From: Acidobacteriota bacterium
GTDB lineage: Bacteria; Acidobacteriota; Holophagae; Acanthopleuribacterales; Acanthopleuribacteraceae
Length of the DNA: 64,000 bases
Direction of reading: 5' to 3'
Assembly (NCBI GenBank): GCA_020439745.1
Contig: JAGQSC010000044.1
Span: 1-64,000, forward strand
Position numbers and translations under genes: made by a program. Every line of letters begins with the position of its first letter. Position 1 is the stretch's first letter. This document shows, one piece after another, positions 1 through 7,743 of this stretch. The notes under the pieces are model-generated. The model worked only from the letters and a program-made list of their open reading frames with translations. It was not told where the DNA came from and made no database searches.

Positions 1-6
1 AGAAAC

Positions 7-64
7 TGACACCTGACTTCTGACCACTGACCACTGACCTCTGAGCTCTGAGCTCTGACCACTG
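7..64. repeat. Degenerate 7-bp tandem repeat (about 8 units)
   Basis: Eight consecutive 7-base units beginning TGA can be read from position 7: variants TGACACC, TGACTTC, TGACCAC (twice), TGACCTC, TGAGCTC (twice), TGACCAC. The array may begin before the window. It lies in non-coding sequence upstream of the recombinase gene. It resembles heptameric short tandem repeats seen between genes in some bacteria; function unknown. Confidence 0.75.
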
Positions 65-134
65 TAATGGTCACCCATGCACCAAAACGCGCCTATTCAG
101 GCCCAGTCAAGATTAAGGCTGGGATCCGTGCTAT

Positions 135-163
135 CCATCGATTAGACACTCTAGGATCGATGG
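135..163. other. Inverted repeat upstream of xerD
   Basis: CCATCGAT at 135-142 is the exact reverse complement of ATCGATGG at 156-163, separated by 13 bases. It could form a hairpin in the leader of the xerD transcript or be an operator. There is no T-tract after it, so a terminator is unlikely. The rest of 65-231 holds nothing I recognise. Confidence 0.4.
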
Positions 164-231
164 GACTGATGGCACGAGGCATGGCGACTGAGTGCTGGTA
201 GCGGGCCGCTGGAAACTGCTAAGCTCTCGGC

Positions 232-1113
232 ATGGAAGATTCGGAACTATCCGCCTTTTGTGTCTATCTACAATTCGAAAGGCGGCTATCGGAGCATACA
301 ACATCAGCCTACCGTAGTGACTTGATGGCCATCCGCGAATTCAGCCAGAAGCCGCTCATTCAATTGGAAGACGCGGATATTCGTGCGTATTTGGCCTCTA
401 TCCACGAGATGAAATCAAGCAGCCAGGCCCGAAAAATGAGTGCCTTGAGGCAGTTTTTTAGACATTGTGTCAAAAAGGGACGGTTGGAACGCAGTCCCAT
501 GGACAGTATCCAACGACCGAAAACAGGCCAGCGTCTTCCTAAGACCCTTTCCCAAGGTCAGGTGGAGTCTCTTCTGACAGCACCTGACGTAAGCACACCG
601 TTGGGGTTGAGGGACCGATGCATGCTGGAAGTGATGTATGCTTCAGGATTGCGGGTCTCCGAACTCGTAGGTCTCAGGCTTTCTCAATTGCGTATGGATC
701 CAGGATTCTTGTTGGCCTATGGGAAAGGCAAAAAGGAGCGCGCAGTGCCTCTGGGTCGCACGGCAGTTTCATGGATGGAGAGATACTTGGCAAATAGTCG
801 ACCGGCCCTGTTGCATCACGTCGTGGATACGGTCTTTTTGAATCGTTTTGGGGTGGGTATGACGCGCCAAGCATTCTGGAAAATCGTCAAGAAATACGCG
901 TTGACAGTGGGTATCGATCGAAGCAGGGTTTCCCCTCATGTCATTCGACATTCGTTTGCAACCCATCTTCTGAATCATGGTGCGGACTTGCGCGCGATTC
1001 AGATGATGCTGGGGCACAGTGATATGAGTACGACTCAGATATACACAGCCGTATCCCGGGAACGACTGAAAGCGATTCATGCGCAGTATCACCCTCTAGA
1101 AGGCACAACCTAG
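232..1113 (+). CDS. xerD: Tyrosine recombinase XerD
   Basis: A 293-residue site-specific tyrosine recombinase, the usual length for XerC/XerD, which resolve chromosome dimers at dif with FtsK. The N-terminal SAM-like core-binding domain covers about residues 1-90 and the catalytic domain about 105-285. The full catalytic set is visible: Arg141 (ASGLRVSEL), Lys165 (GKGKKER), His236 and Arg239 (PHVIRHSFATHLL), His262 (LGHSDMST) and nucleophile Tyr271 (TTQIYT). The HSFATHLLNHGADLR and HSDMSTTQIYT wording is closer to XerD than XerC. No clear Shine-Dalgarno sequence precedes the ATG. Its TAG stop interlocks with that of the convergent membrane protein gene through a CTAG palindrome. I see no integrase-type context, so this is most likely the housekeeping enzyme. 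Confidence 0.9.
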   Translation: MEDSELSAFCVYLQFERRLSEHTTSAYRSDLMAIREFSQKPLIQLEDADIRAYLASIHEMKSSSQARKMSALRQFFRHCVKKGRLERSPMDSIQRPKTGQRLPKTLSQGQVESLLTAPDVSTPLGLRDRCMLEVMYASGLRVSELVGLRLSQLRMDPGFLLAYGKGKKERAVPLGRTAVSWMERYLANSRPALLHHVVDTVFLNRFGVGMTRQAFWKIVKKYALTVGIDRSRVSPHVIRHSFATHLLNHGADLRAIQMMLGHSDMSTTQIYTAVSRERLKAIHAQYHPLEGTT

Positions 1114-2957
1114 TCTTGAATTGAGGCGCGCGCATATTCGTGCAACGGTTCTGATTGCATGGCAGCGGCCGTGACGGGGTAATGGTGGTCTCGAAGGATC
1201 TTAGGGGTTTCCAAAAGGGCAAAGGTAACGGCTTTATTCAGATATGGAGGGAGTTCGTTCAATGCGTCCGTTTCAAGGAGCAATTGAATCTTGAGGGTTC
1301 CATCCGGGGGGAGGGCGGCTCTGGGCGCAAAGGCGATGAAACCGCGATCTATGGCCACGGGCACCCAAAGCGGGTCTCCATTGAAAAGGTCGATCCATCG
1401 CCGGTCCCAAATATTCAGGATGGCCAGATCACAACCCTTTTTCTCCAATAGGCGGGCATTTCCTGCCGCCAAGGATCGGTTATAGGTGTCAAGTGTCGAT
1501 CCGCTATGAGGCGCATAGAACCCGTCAATGAAAACCGGGATTCTGTGTTGCCATTTCCAGGAAAGGTATCCACCACTCCCCAAAGTCGTAAATGGTTTTG
1601 CGCTTGGGAAATTGGCCTCGATGTATGCGGGCATCTGAGATGAAAAGAACGGAGCAGGTCCCATACCTGGCTGGTGTGTGGGGTAAAAGCCGATGGACTT
1701 CGGGGCAAAAAACGCTGCCCATGTCACGTAGGGGATGAGGATCAGGAGGAATCCTAAACTCACCTTGGATAAAGTCTTCTGGTAGAACGCTCCGGCTTCA
1801 AAGATGGTCCAGGCCGAGATGAGTGCCGCAAAACCAATCGTTCGCACATATCCAAGTCCAAACAATGTGAAGGCCAGCCAAAACCAGACGGTTTGGTGTC
1901 TTAACTTGTGGCGATAAAGCCAAACAGCTACGGCTCCAATCAAAATCAGAACCCCTGAAAAGATGACGTGGCAATGCCGCAGGAATTCAAAGGGTGAAAG
2001 GAAATCGATGGATCCAAAGGTATTGTGAGCGCTGCGCCAAACCGTGTTGTTGAAAGCATGAGCAATTCTCATCGGGACGGACAAGGAACCCATGGTTTCA
2101 AAACCGGATTCAGTTCTGACAATCATGGACGAGTCCGTGGCCTTGAGTGCCACGTACGTAACAACCACTGTGGCCAAACACACGTACAGTCCGCCGATCA
2201 CTCGGTTGCTGAACACGGGAAATGTGATCTGATACCTTGCAGTGACCATCAAAGCCAGGGCGACAACTACGAGCAGAAAAGCATGGATGGGCTGGACCGC
2301 AACCAGGGCTGTCGCCTGGAAGTTGGTCACAAGCGCAAAGGCTGTGGCGAAACACCAAGAAGAGATGGCGTGACATGGACCTTTGAGCGGGGCTCGGTCA
2401 CGACTGCAATCGATGATTTGGCCAGCCACCAAAAAGGGTAAGGTACCGAGCACAATCAGGAAAGATCCATGGAACCAACTCCACGCTGCAACCAGGGGGA
2501 CGACCAGATACCAATATCGAGCATCTTTCCCGGCCCGATGGATGATGACTAGGTAGACCGCAAGACCCAGAGCCCCAAAAACTGCGTTTCGCACCAAACT
2601 CAATTGATAGCTCGCCAGTACAGCAACAGCCACCAAAAGAACATGCGTGAAGTTGGCTCTCACGGCGCGACGCGAGATCACCAGGAACAGACTAAGCAAA
2701 CACACCAGAACGATGAACTGAGGACCTACTAATCCGGCCATGCGAAAAGACATCGCAAATAAGGCATCGCTGGCGTAATGGCTGGCTGCGACGGTATCCG
2801 GATTGCCAGCAATGTCTGAAAAGTAAAATTCGGTCCAGTCTGGAGGGTATTGTCCATCCAGGATGGACGTGCCGATTTGCAGGTGCCACCAAAGATCGAT
2901 GTCGTCGATCTTGCGAACGGCAATGATCGCCGTCATCCAAAGTGTGACGAAGATCAT
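1110..2957 (-). CDS. Multi-pass membrane protein, GT-C-like
   Basis: A 615-residue protein with many hydrophobic segments between about residues 5 and 410 and a soluble C-terminal part. Near the N-terminus DIDLWWHLQIG is followed by an acidic stretch and ASHYASDALF; this D-x-WWHL pattern is seen in a group of uncharacterised bacterial membrane proteins that look like GT-C fold glycosyltransferases. Near residues 480-500 FIDGFYAPHSG resembles the conserved DGR/Y block of the same group. The family has no proven activity that I know of; lipid-linked sugar transfer is only an inference. It stands alone, convergent with xerD, overlapping it by 4 bases at the stop codons. Confidence 0.6.
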   Translation of the reverse strand: MIFVTLWMTAIIAVRKIDDIDLWWHLQIGTSILDGQYPPDWTEFYFSDIAGNPDTVAASHYASDALFAMSFRMAGLVGPQFIVLVCLLSLFLVISRRAVRANFTHVLLVAVAVLASYQLSLVRNAVFGALGLAVYLVIIHRAGKDARYWYLVVPLVAAWSWFHGSFLIVLGTLPFLVAGQIIDCSRDRAPLKGPCHAISSWCFATAFALVTNFQATALVAVQPIHAFLLVVVALALMVTARYQITFPVFSNRVIGGLYVCLATVVVTYVALKATDSSMIVRTESGFETMGSLSVPMRIAHAFNNTVWRSAHNTFGSIDFLSPFEFLRHCHVIFSGVLILIGAVAVWLYRHKLRHQTVWFWLAFTLFGLGYVRTIGFAALISAWTIFEAGAFYQKTLSKVSLGFLLILIPYVTWAAFFAPKSIGFYPTHQPGMGPAPFFSSQMPAYIEANFPSAKPFTTLGSGGYLSWKWQHRIPVFIDGFYAPHSGSTLDTYNRSLAAGNARLLEKKGCDLAILNIWDRRWIDLFNGDPLWVPVAIDRGFIAFAPRAALPPDGTLKIQLLLETDALNELPPYLNKAVTFALLETPKILRDHHYPVTAAAMQSEPLHEYARASIQD

Positions 2958-3106
2958 GGTATATTTGGCGGGGTTTGTTAGTTTGATGATGGTTGTATGC
3001 GTCTCGTCTAAGTCTCTGAGTTCGGTATCTTAACGGTTCGCAAAAAAATAATGAACTTATGAGATGAATTCTCTTCGAGACAGTCTATTTCAAATAGGGA
3101 GTATCT

Positions 3107-6100
3107 GTGCGGATTTTTGCCTTGATTATGTGTGTAACCTCTTGCTTGATGGCGCAGGATCAGATGAACCTTGCCAGTGGAGCAGGAGAAGTGGGTGAAG
3201 ATATTCTCTTGGGTTTGTCCATCCGAGACATCGTAGGAACGGAAATCGACACGGGTGGTGAAGACAACTATGCCGCGTTTTCCATTCGACTCAGTTTTGA
3301 CCCCACTTTGGTCGACGAAGCCTCATTTGAGTGGGCTGGTCTAAGCAGCCCGCCATTTTTGTGGGATTTCTGGACACCGGTTGTAGATGCGAATGCCGGT
3401 TTTGCGAATCTTTATGTGTCGTTCAACCCGATCATACCTTTGAATCTTGGCGCACCGGCCCCCGGAGACTTGGTGGCGAATTTGCGCATTAGACCGTCTG
3501 CAGCGGCAGCTGGTCAGACGATTACCTTTGCCATTGCAGATCAAGCCAACACCTATCTTCAGGATGGGTCTGGATTCGTGGAACTGCACGAACCCGAAAT
3601 CACCATCAATCTAGGTACCATCTCAGTCGCAGCCGCGGCAGGCGGACCGGTCATCAATTCTTTCACGGCGTCACCCATTGATGTGTTTCCAGGTGAGGTT
3701 TCCACCTTAAGTTGGCAGGTCACGGACGCCGACAACGTGTCTATTGATCAGGGTGTTGGGCCGGTGTCTACAACCAGTGGTTCGGTCAACGTAACACCCA
3801 TGATGACCACGGTGTACACACTAACTGCAACCAATGGATCGGGCTCATCGACGAGAGCCGTGCAGGTGATGGCGAAGCCGCCCGTGATCAACTCGTTTCT
3901 TGTGGCGCCAGCCTCAATCGTTTCTGGGAACAGTGCTACGTTGAGCTGGACTGTGAATCATGCGGATACGATCAGTATCGATCAAGGTATTGGTGTCGTG
4001 GCGTCCAACGGCTCCATGCAGGTGTCACCCACTTCCACAACCACCTACACGCTGACGGCGGTGAACACAGCTGGTCAAGTCACCAATACAACAACACTGG
4101 TGGTCACAGGCGGATTCGATCCACCTACCATTAACTCTTTCACGGCCACGCCCAGTTCCATTAGTGCGGGTAACAGCTCAACGCTGCAGTGGAATGTCAC
4201 CAACGCCAATACGGTGACCATAGATCAAAGTATCGGGGACGTGATGCCTTCAGGCTCTCGAAGCGTTCAGCCCGTGGCCAACACCACGTATACGTTGGTG
4301 GCGACCAATGGATTTGGTACCCGTAGCGCGACAGTCACCGTGACCGTCGTTTCGGGCGTGCGCATCGTATCATTTACAGCCGAACCTGACTCGTTGAGGC
4401 GGGGCGAGAAAAGTACATTGACGTGGAATACGACCGGTGCGGTAAGCGTGGTGCTCAATCCTGGCAACATGACGGTACCCTTGAATGGCACCATGGACGT
4501 GATGCCCGAAGAGACGACGGAGTATTCGATCAAGGCAACCGGATCGCAGGGTCAGTTTACAAGTGCCGTTCGGCTTGTCAGTGTGTTCGATACCGACATT
4601 GAATTGACCCTAGATGAAGATGAGTTGGATTTTGGTGAATTGACCGAGTCGCTTACGGTTGACTTGTCGGTGAATAATGTTTCCGCCATCGACTTTACGG
4701 TGACCAAGAAGCCTGACTGGTTGACGTTGAACCCTGAGGAAGGTGTGATCGGCGAATTACCTGTTCGCATAACCGTGGTACCCGACCGAAAGGAAATGTA
4801 CCCGGGTCAACGCCTTTCCGCAGAAGTCGAGTTCTCCGCAGCTGGCGTACCTCCAGTGAGTCTGTTTGTAGATGTGGCCAAACGAGAGCAGCCAGAACGG
4901 GGCGTTAGTCTGTTTTTTCCCGGTGTGGTGGTGGACGGCGATCATCAGAGTGTCATCCGACTGGTAAATGCCGATCAAACGACAGGTAAGCTAGACATCC
5001 AGATCTTTAATCAATATGGCGAATTGGAATCGATGACGCGCAACATCCATTTCCCGCCCAATGGTAGTTATCAGCGCGAACTTCCCGTGATGGAAACCGA
5101 TACGGGTTGGGTCGTGGTGACGGCCAATTTCTCGGATGGAGAGCCTGGGCTGAGAAAAGTACATGGAATCCTGGTGACTCGTACGCTTGATGGTGAAGAA
5201 ATTGTGGCGACATCCCCCACCCGCATGGCTCAGGAGACTCTTTTTGTGCCCCACATTGCCAAGGATCCGAGTTTCTACACGCAATCATCCATTAGTAACC
5301 TGAGTCCCGAAGCAGTGATGGATTTTGAATCACCTCAGATTGGGACGCTCATGGTGGGTGATGCCGATAATGGCGAGCAATTGAATTTCGATTTCCGCAC
5401 TTTGATGGGCGGCACAATCACCGGCCCTGGTTGGGGTGAGTTGGTGCTGGACAATAATCGACCGCGCATGGCGGGTATCGAAGTATTTGGGCGCGAAAAG
5501 TCCACCGGATTACGGCAAGCTGTGGGTGTGGCGTTGGATGGAGAGGCGGGCAACGATTTGATCTTCGCGCACATCGCCAAGGACGTCGCTAACTTCTGGA
5601 CGGGTGTGGTCATTATCAACTCGAGCAATCAGGAATCCATGGTTTCCATCACAAGTACCGATTCAACGGGACAACTGATTGGGACCTTCGAAGAAACATA
5701 TGCGCCATTTGAGAAAAAGACGTATCTGGTCACCGCCAGCTCGGTTCCGTTTGGGACCGATTCAGCTTGGGTGCGGGTGCAGTCCAGTGCGCCATTGGTG
5801 GGCTATGAACTATTCGGTACCTATGACGATCGGTTCGCGGGCTTCGAAAGTGTTCGTGCATTGGCCACATCGTGCGCGGTATCGCATTTGGAAGATACGG
5901 TGACGTCGGGCGGCTGGACTGGTTTGGCGATTGTCAATCCGAACCAAGAATCGGCGACACTCACCTTAACGCTGAACTCCCGTTTGGGGGTTCAAAAAGA
6001 AACAACAACCCAGCAGGTGACCGCGGGCAACAAACTCGTCGCGCTTGCAAGCAACCTGTTCACGTCGAATTTCGAAGCGGGTGACTGGATTCTGGTGCAT

Positions 6101-6181
6101 TCGGATTTGCCAGTGGCGGGGTTCGAACTGTTTGGCTATGAACGAAAAACTTTGGCTGCGGTCTTAATCAACCTGGAATAA
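3107..6181 (+). CDS. Secreted modular protein: cohesin-like, Ig-like repeats, C-terminal repeat module
   Basis: A GTG start with AGGGA just upstream gives a 1024-residue protein with a short signal peptide ending near MAQDQ. Residues about 20-175 look like a cohesin-type beta-sandwich (phrases such as AAFSIRLSFDPTLVDEASF). Four Ig-like repeats of about 80 residues follow from residue 181, with a signature of INSF..P......G...TLSW, IDQGIG and TTYTLTATN. Residues about 498-590 resemble a BACON-type domain (PDWLTLNPEEG). The last 420 residues are repeats with the pattern HIA...FWTGVVIIN ... WVRVQ ... VGYELFG, shared with the protein at 61387-63069. No LPxTG or CTERM anchor is visible. It is followed by two further secreted proteins on the same strand. 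Adhesion or extracellular scaffolding is inferred from architecture only. Confidence 0.7.
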   Translation: MRIFALIMCVTSCLMAQDQMNLASGAGEVGEDILLGLSIRDIVGTEIDTGGEDNYAAFSIRLSFDPTLVDEASFEWAGLSSPPFLWDFWTPVVDANAGFANLYVSFNPIIPLNLGAPAPGDLVANLRIRPSAAAAGQTITFAIADQANTYLQDGSGFVELHEPEITINLGTISVAAAAGGPVINSFTASPIDVFPGEVSTLSWQVTDADNVSIDQGVGPVSTTSGSVNVTPMMTTVYTLTATNGSGSSTRAVQVMAKPPVINSFLVAPASIVSGNSATLSWTVNHADTISIDQGIGVVASNGSMQVSPTSTTTYTLTAVNTAGQVTNTTTLVVTGGFDPPTINSFTATPSSISAGNSSTLQWNVTNANTVTIDQSIGDVMPSGSRSVQPVANTTYTLVATNGFGTRSATVTVTVVSGVRIVSFTAEPDSLRRGEKSTLTWNTTGAVSVVLNPGNMTVPLNGTMDVMPEETTEYSIKATGSQGQFTSAVRLVSVFDTDIELTLDEDELDFGELTESLTVDLSVNNVSAIDFTVTKKPDWLTLNPEEGVIGELPVRITVVPDRKEMYPGQRLSAEVEFSAAGVPPVSLFVDVAKREQPERGVSLFFPGVVVDGDHQSVIRLVNADQTTGKLDIQIFNQYGELESMTRNIHFPPNGSYQRELPVMETDTGWVVVTANFSDGEPGLRKVHGILVTRTLDGEEIVATSPTRMAQETLFVPHIAKDPSFYTQSSISNLSPEAVMDFESPQIGTLMVGDADNGEQLNFDFRTLMGGTITGPGWGELVLDNNRPRMAGIEVFGREKSTGLRQAVGVALDGEAGNDLIFAHIAKDVANFWTGVVIINSSNQESMVSITSTDSTGQLIGTFEETYAPFEKKTYLVTASSVPFGTDSAWVRVQSSAPLVGYELFGTYDDRFAGFESVRALATSCAVSHLEDTVTSGGWTGLAIVNPNQESATLTLTLNSRLGVQKETTTQQVTAGNKLVALASNLFTSNFEAGDWILVHSDLPVAGFELFGYERKTLAAVLINLE

Positions 6182-6256
6182 AGCGATGGGATTGATTAAA
6201 ATGCTGTGGTTTAATTCAAAAAAATGAAAATTGTGCCTTATGAAAGGGGATTCACG

Positions 6257-7528
6257 ATGAGAAAGAGCTTTATGGTAATTGCATTGGCCGCTCTGGCATC
6301 TTTGGCGTTTGCCGCCAATGATCTTCGGCTGGTGTCTGCGTCAACCAACGCGGGTCATACGGATGACCACAACATTAATATCGCTGCTTACGCAAATGGA
6401 GACACGTTTGTGGTTGAAGTGTGGTTGATGGACTTTGACTTCACGCTGGCTGGTGCCGAATTTCTGGTGCGCTATCCGACGTACTTGACCCTGATGGAAG
6501 ACACCGATGCGGCATTCCAGGATGGCAATGCGCCTGTTAAAGCGGACCTAACGGCTACAGGCTGGGATTCAACCAACATTCAGATCCTGGCTGCCAACGC
6601 GGGTGGTATGCAAACTGCCGCTCAAGTCAGCAACGGCTTTGGCCGTGTTCGCGTGGGTTACCTGGTTACTGTGACGGGTGACCGTATCACGGGTGACGGA
6701 ACCACTGATATTCGTTTGGGCACTTTGGAATTCCAGGTCAACCGTGCAGCAGCTTCTTGTGTGACTACCTCAGCAGACGTCCGTTTGATCGCATGTACTG
6801 GTAGCTCAGACTGTCAGATCTTTGCAGACGAGACCGCTTCTGCCGTAGCCACCAATGGCGCACCTGCGGACATCATCGTTTCACTGAACAACGGTGGGGC
6901 TTACGGCGTCAAAGGCGACGTGAACAGCAGCGGTGGCGCAACCACGGGTGATGTGGTTCCCCTGATCAACTGCACCAACGGTGTGGGTGCTTGCCCTCCC
7001 GACAGCATTGGTCCTAACACCCATCCCGACCGCTTGGTACTGACCGATGTCAACTGTTCCGGCACGGAAACGACCGCCGACATCGTGCCCTTGATCAATA
7101 TCACCAACGGTATTGCATCTCGCCGTGGTAACAAAGGTCCCATCGACACCTATGCACTGACTGCCAGCAAAGGTCAGCTGCTGATCAACAACGAAGGCGT
7201 TGCTGCTTCAGCGGCATCTGTCGAGTTGGCCATTGATGGCGCCATGGGCCTGGAAATCGCTCCTTTGAGCGATGCAGACAAAGCCAATGGCTGGTACTTG
7301 GCCGGTCAATTGATTCCGGATGCGGGTGTCTACAAAATCACCCTGGCCAATGTGGCCGGTGGCGATGCGGTACTACCCAACGTGTCATTGACTTACAACG
7401 TCACTGGTGAAAACGCGAAAATCGGCATCAACGCAACTGAGTACATTGCATCTGACTTGCGCGACCTGGGTTATGTACCCCTGGTTGAGGACTTCGCTGG
7501 TGCCCGCGGTGGCATCCGCGCCCAGTAA
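6257..7528 (+). CDS. Secreted protein with cohesin-like domain and dockerin-like repeats
   Basis: I start at the ATG at 6257, which has AAAGGGGA 6 bases upstream and opens a clear signal peptide (KSFMVIALAALASLAFA); an in-frame ATG at 6224 lacks both. The 423-residue product has a cohesin-like beta-sandwich at about residues 20-190 (AGAEFLVRYP, IRLGTLEFQV). Two dockerin-like calcium-loop repeats follow: GDVNSSGGATTGDVVPLIN from residue 220 and TDVNCSGTETTADIVPLIN around residue 264, each followed by a T-N-G tail. Having both module types on one chain is notable. Four or more cysteines between the repeats may form disulfides. The C-terminal 130 residues look like another beta-rich domain. Likely exported, possibly able to bind the cohesin-like neighbours; binding is not shown. 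Confidence 0.7.
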   Translation: MRKSFMVIALAALASLAFAANDLRLVSASTNAGHTDDHNINIAAYANGDTFVVEVWLMDFDFTLAGAEFLVRYPTYLTLMEDTDAAFQDGNAPVKADLTATGWDSTNIQILAANAGGMQTAAQVSNGFGRVRVGYLVTVTGDRITGDGTTDIRLGTLEFQVNRAAASCVTTSADVRLIACTGSSDCQIFADETASAVATNGAPADIIVSLNNGGAYGVKGDVNSSGGATTGDVVPLINCTNGVGACPPDSIGPNTHPDRLVLTDVNCSGTETTADIVPLINITNGIASRRGNKGPIDTYALTASKGQLLINNEGVAASAASVELAIDGAMGLEIAPLSDADKANGWYLAGQLIPDAGVYKITLANVAGGDAVLPNVSLTYNVTGENAKIGINATEYIASDLRDLGYVPLVEDFAGARGGIRAQ

Positions 7529-7551
7529 TTCGTCACCAGTTCGGAGACAAA

Positions 7552-7603
7552 ATCCGGCCTTTTCCCGGCTCGAAAATTGCATGAGAGCCGGGGAAAGCCG
7601 GAT
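7552..7603 (+). terminator. Long imperfect hairpin after the dockerin-like gene
   Basis: ATCCGGC..TTTTCCCGGCTC (7552-7571) pairs with GAGCCGGGGAAAGCCGGAT (from 7584 on) around a short loop, giving a stem of nearly 20 pairs 24 bases after the stop codon. There is no T-tract, so it may be a weak terminator or a 3'-end stabilising structure. Confidence 0.45.
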
Positions 7604-7643
7604 ACAAGCTTGGAAAATAATCGTTTCTGATCACGAATAAGGG

Positions 7644-7672
7644 TTTACTCCTTAGAATTGCGTCCCTATAAT
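7644..7672 (+). promoter_or_regulatory. Sigma-70-type promoter for the IPTL-CTERM protein
   Basis: TTTACT at 7644-7649 and a perfect TATAAT at 7667-7672 are separated by 17 bases. A start site near 7679 would give a leader of about 65 bases to the ATG at 7744. Confidence 0.55.
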
Positions 7673-7743
7673 GGTGACGAACTTTTAAGGATCACTGAAT
7701 CGCATTAATAGGATTAACATTTTTTGATATGGTGGTACTCGGG

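Noticed and set aside
1-64. CRISPR array
   Set aside because: Units are 7 bases with no spacers, so a simple tandem repeat, not CRISPR.
232-1113. Integrase of a mobile element
   Set aside because: The protein has XerD length and motifs; no att sites, tRNA or phage genes lie nearby.
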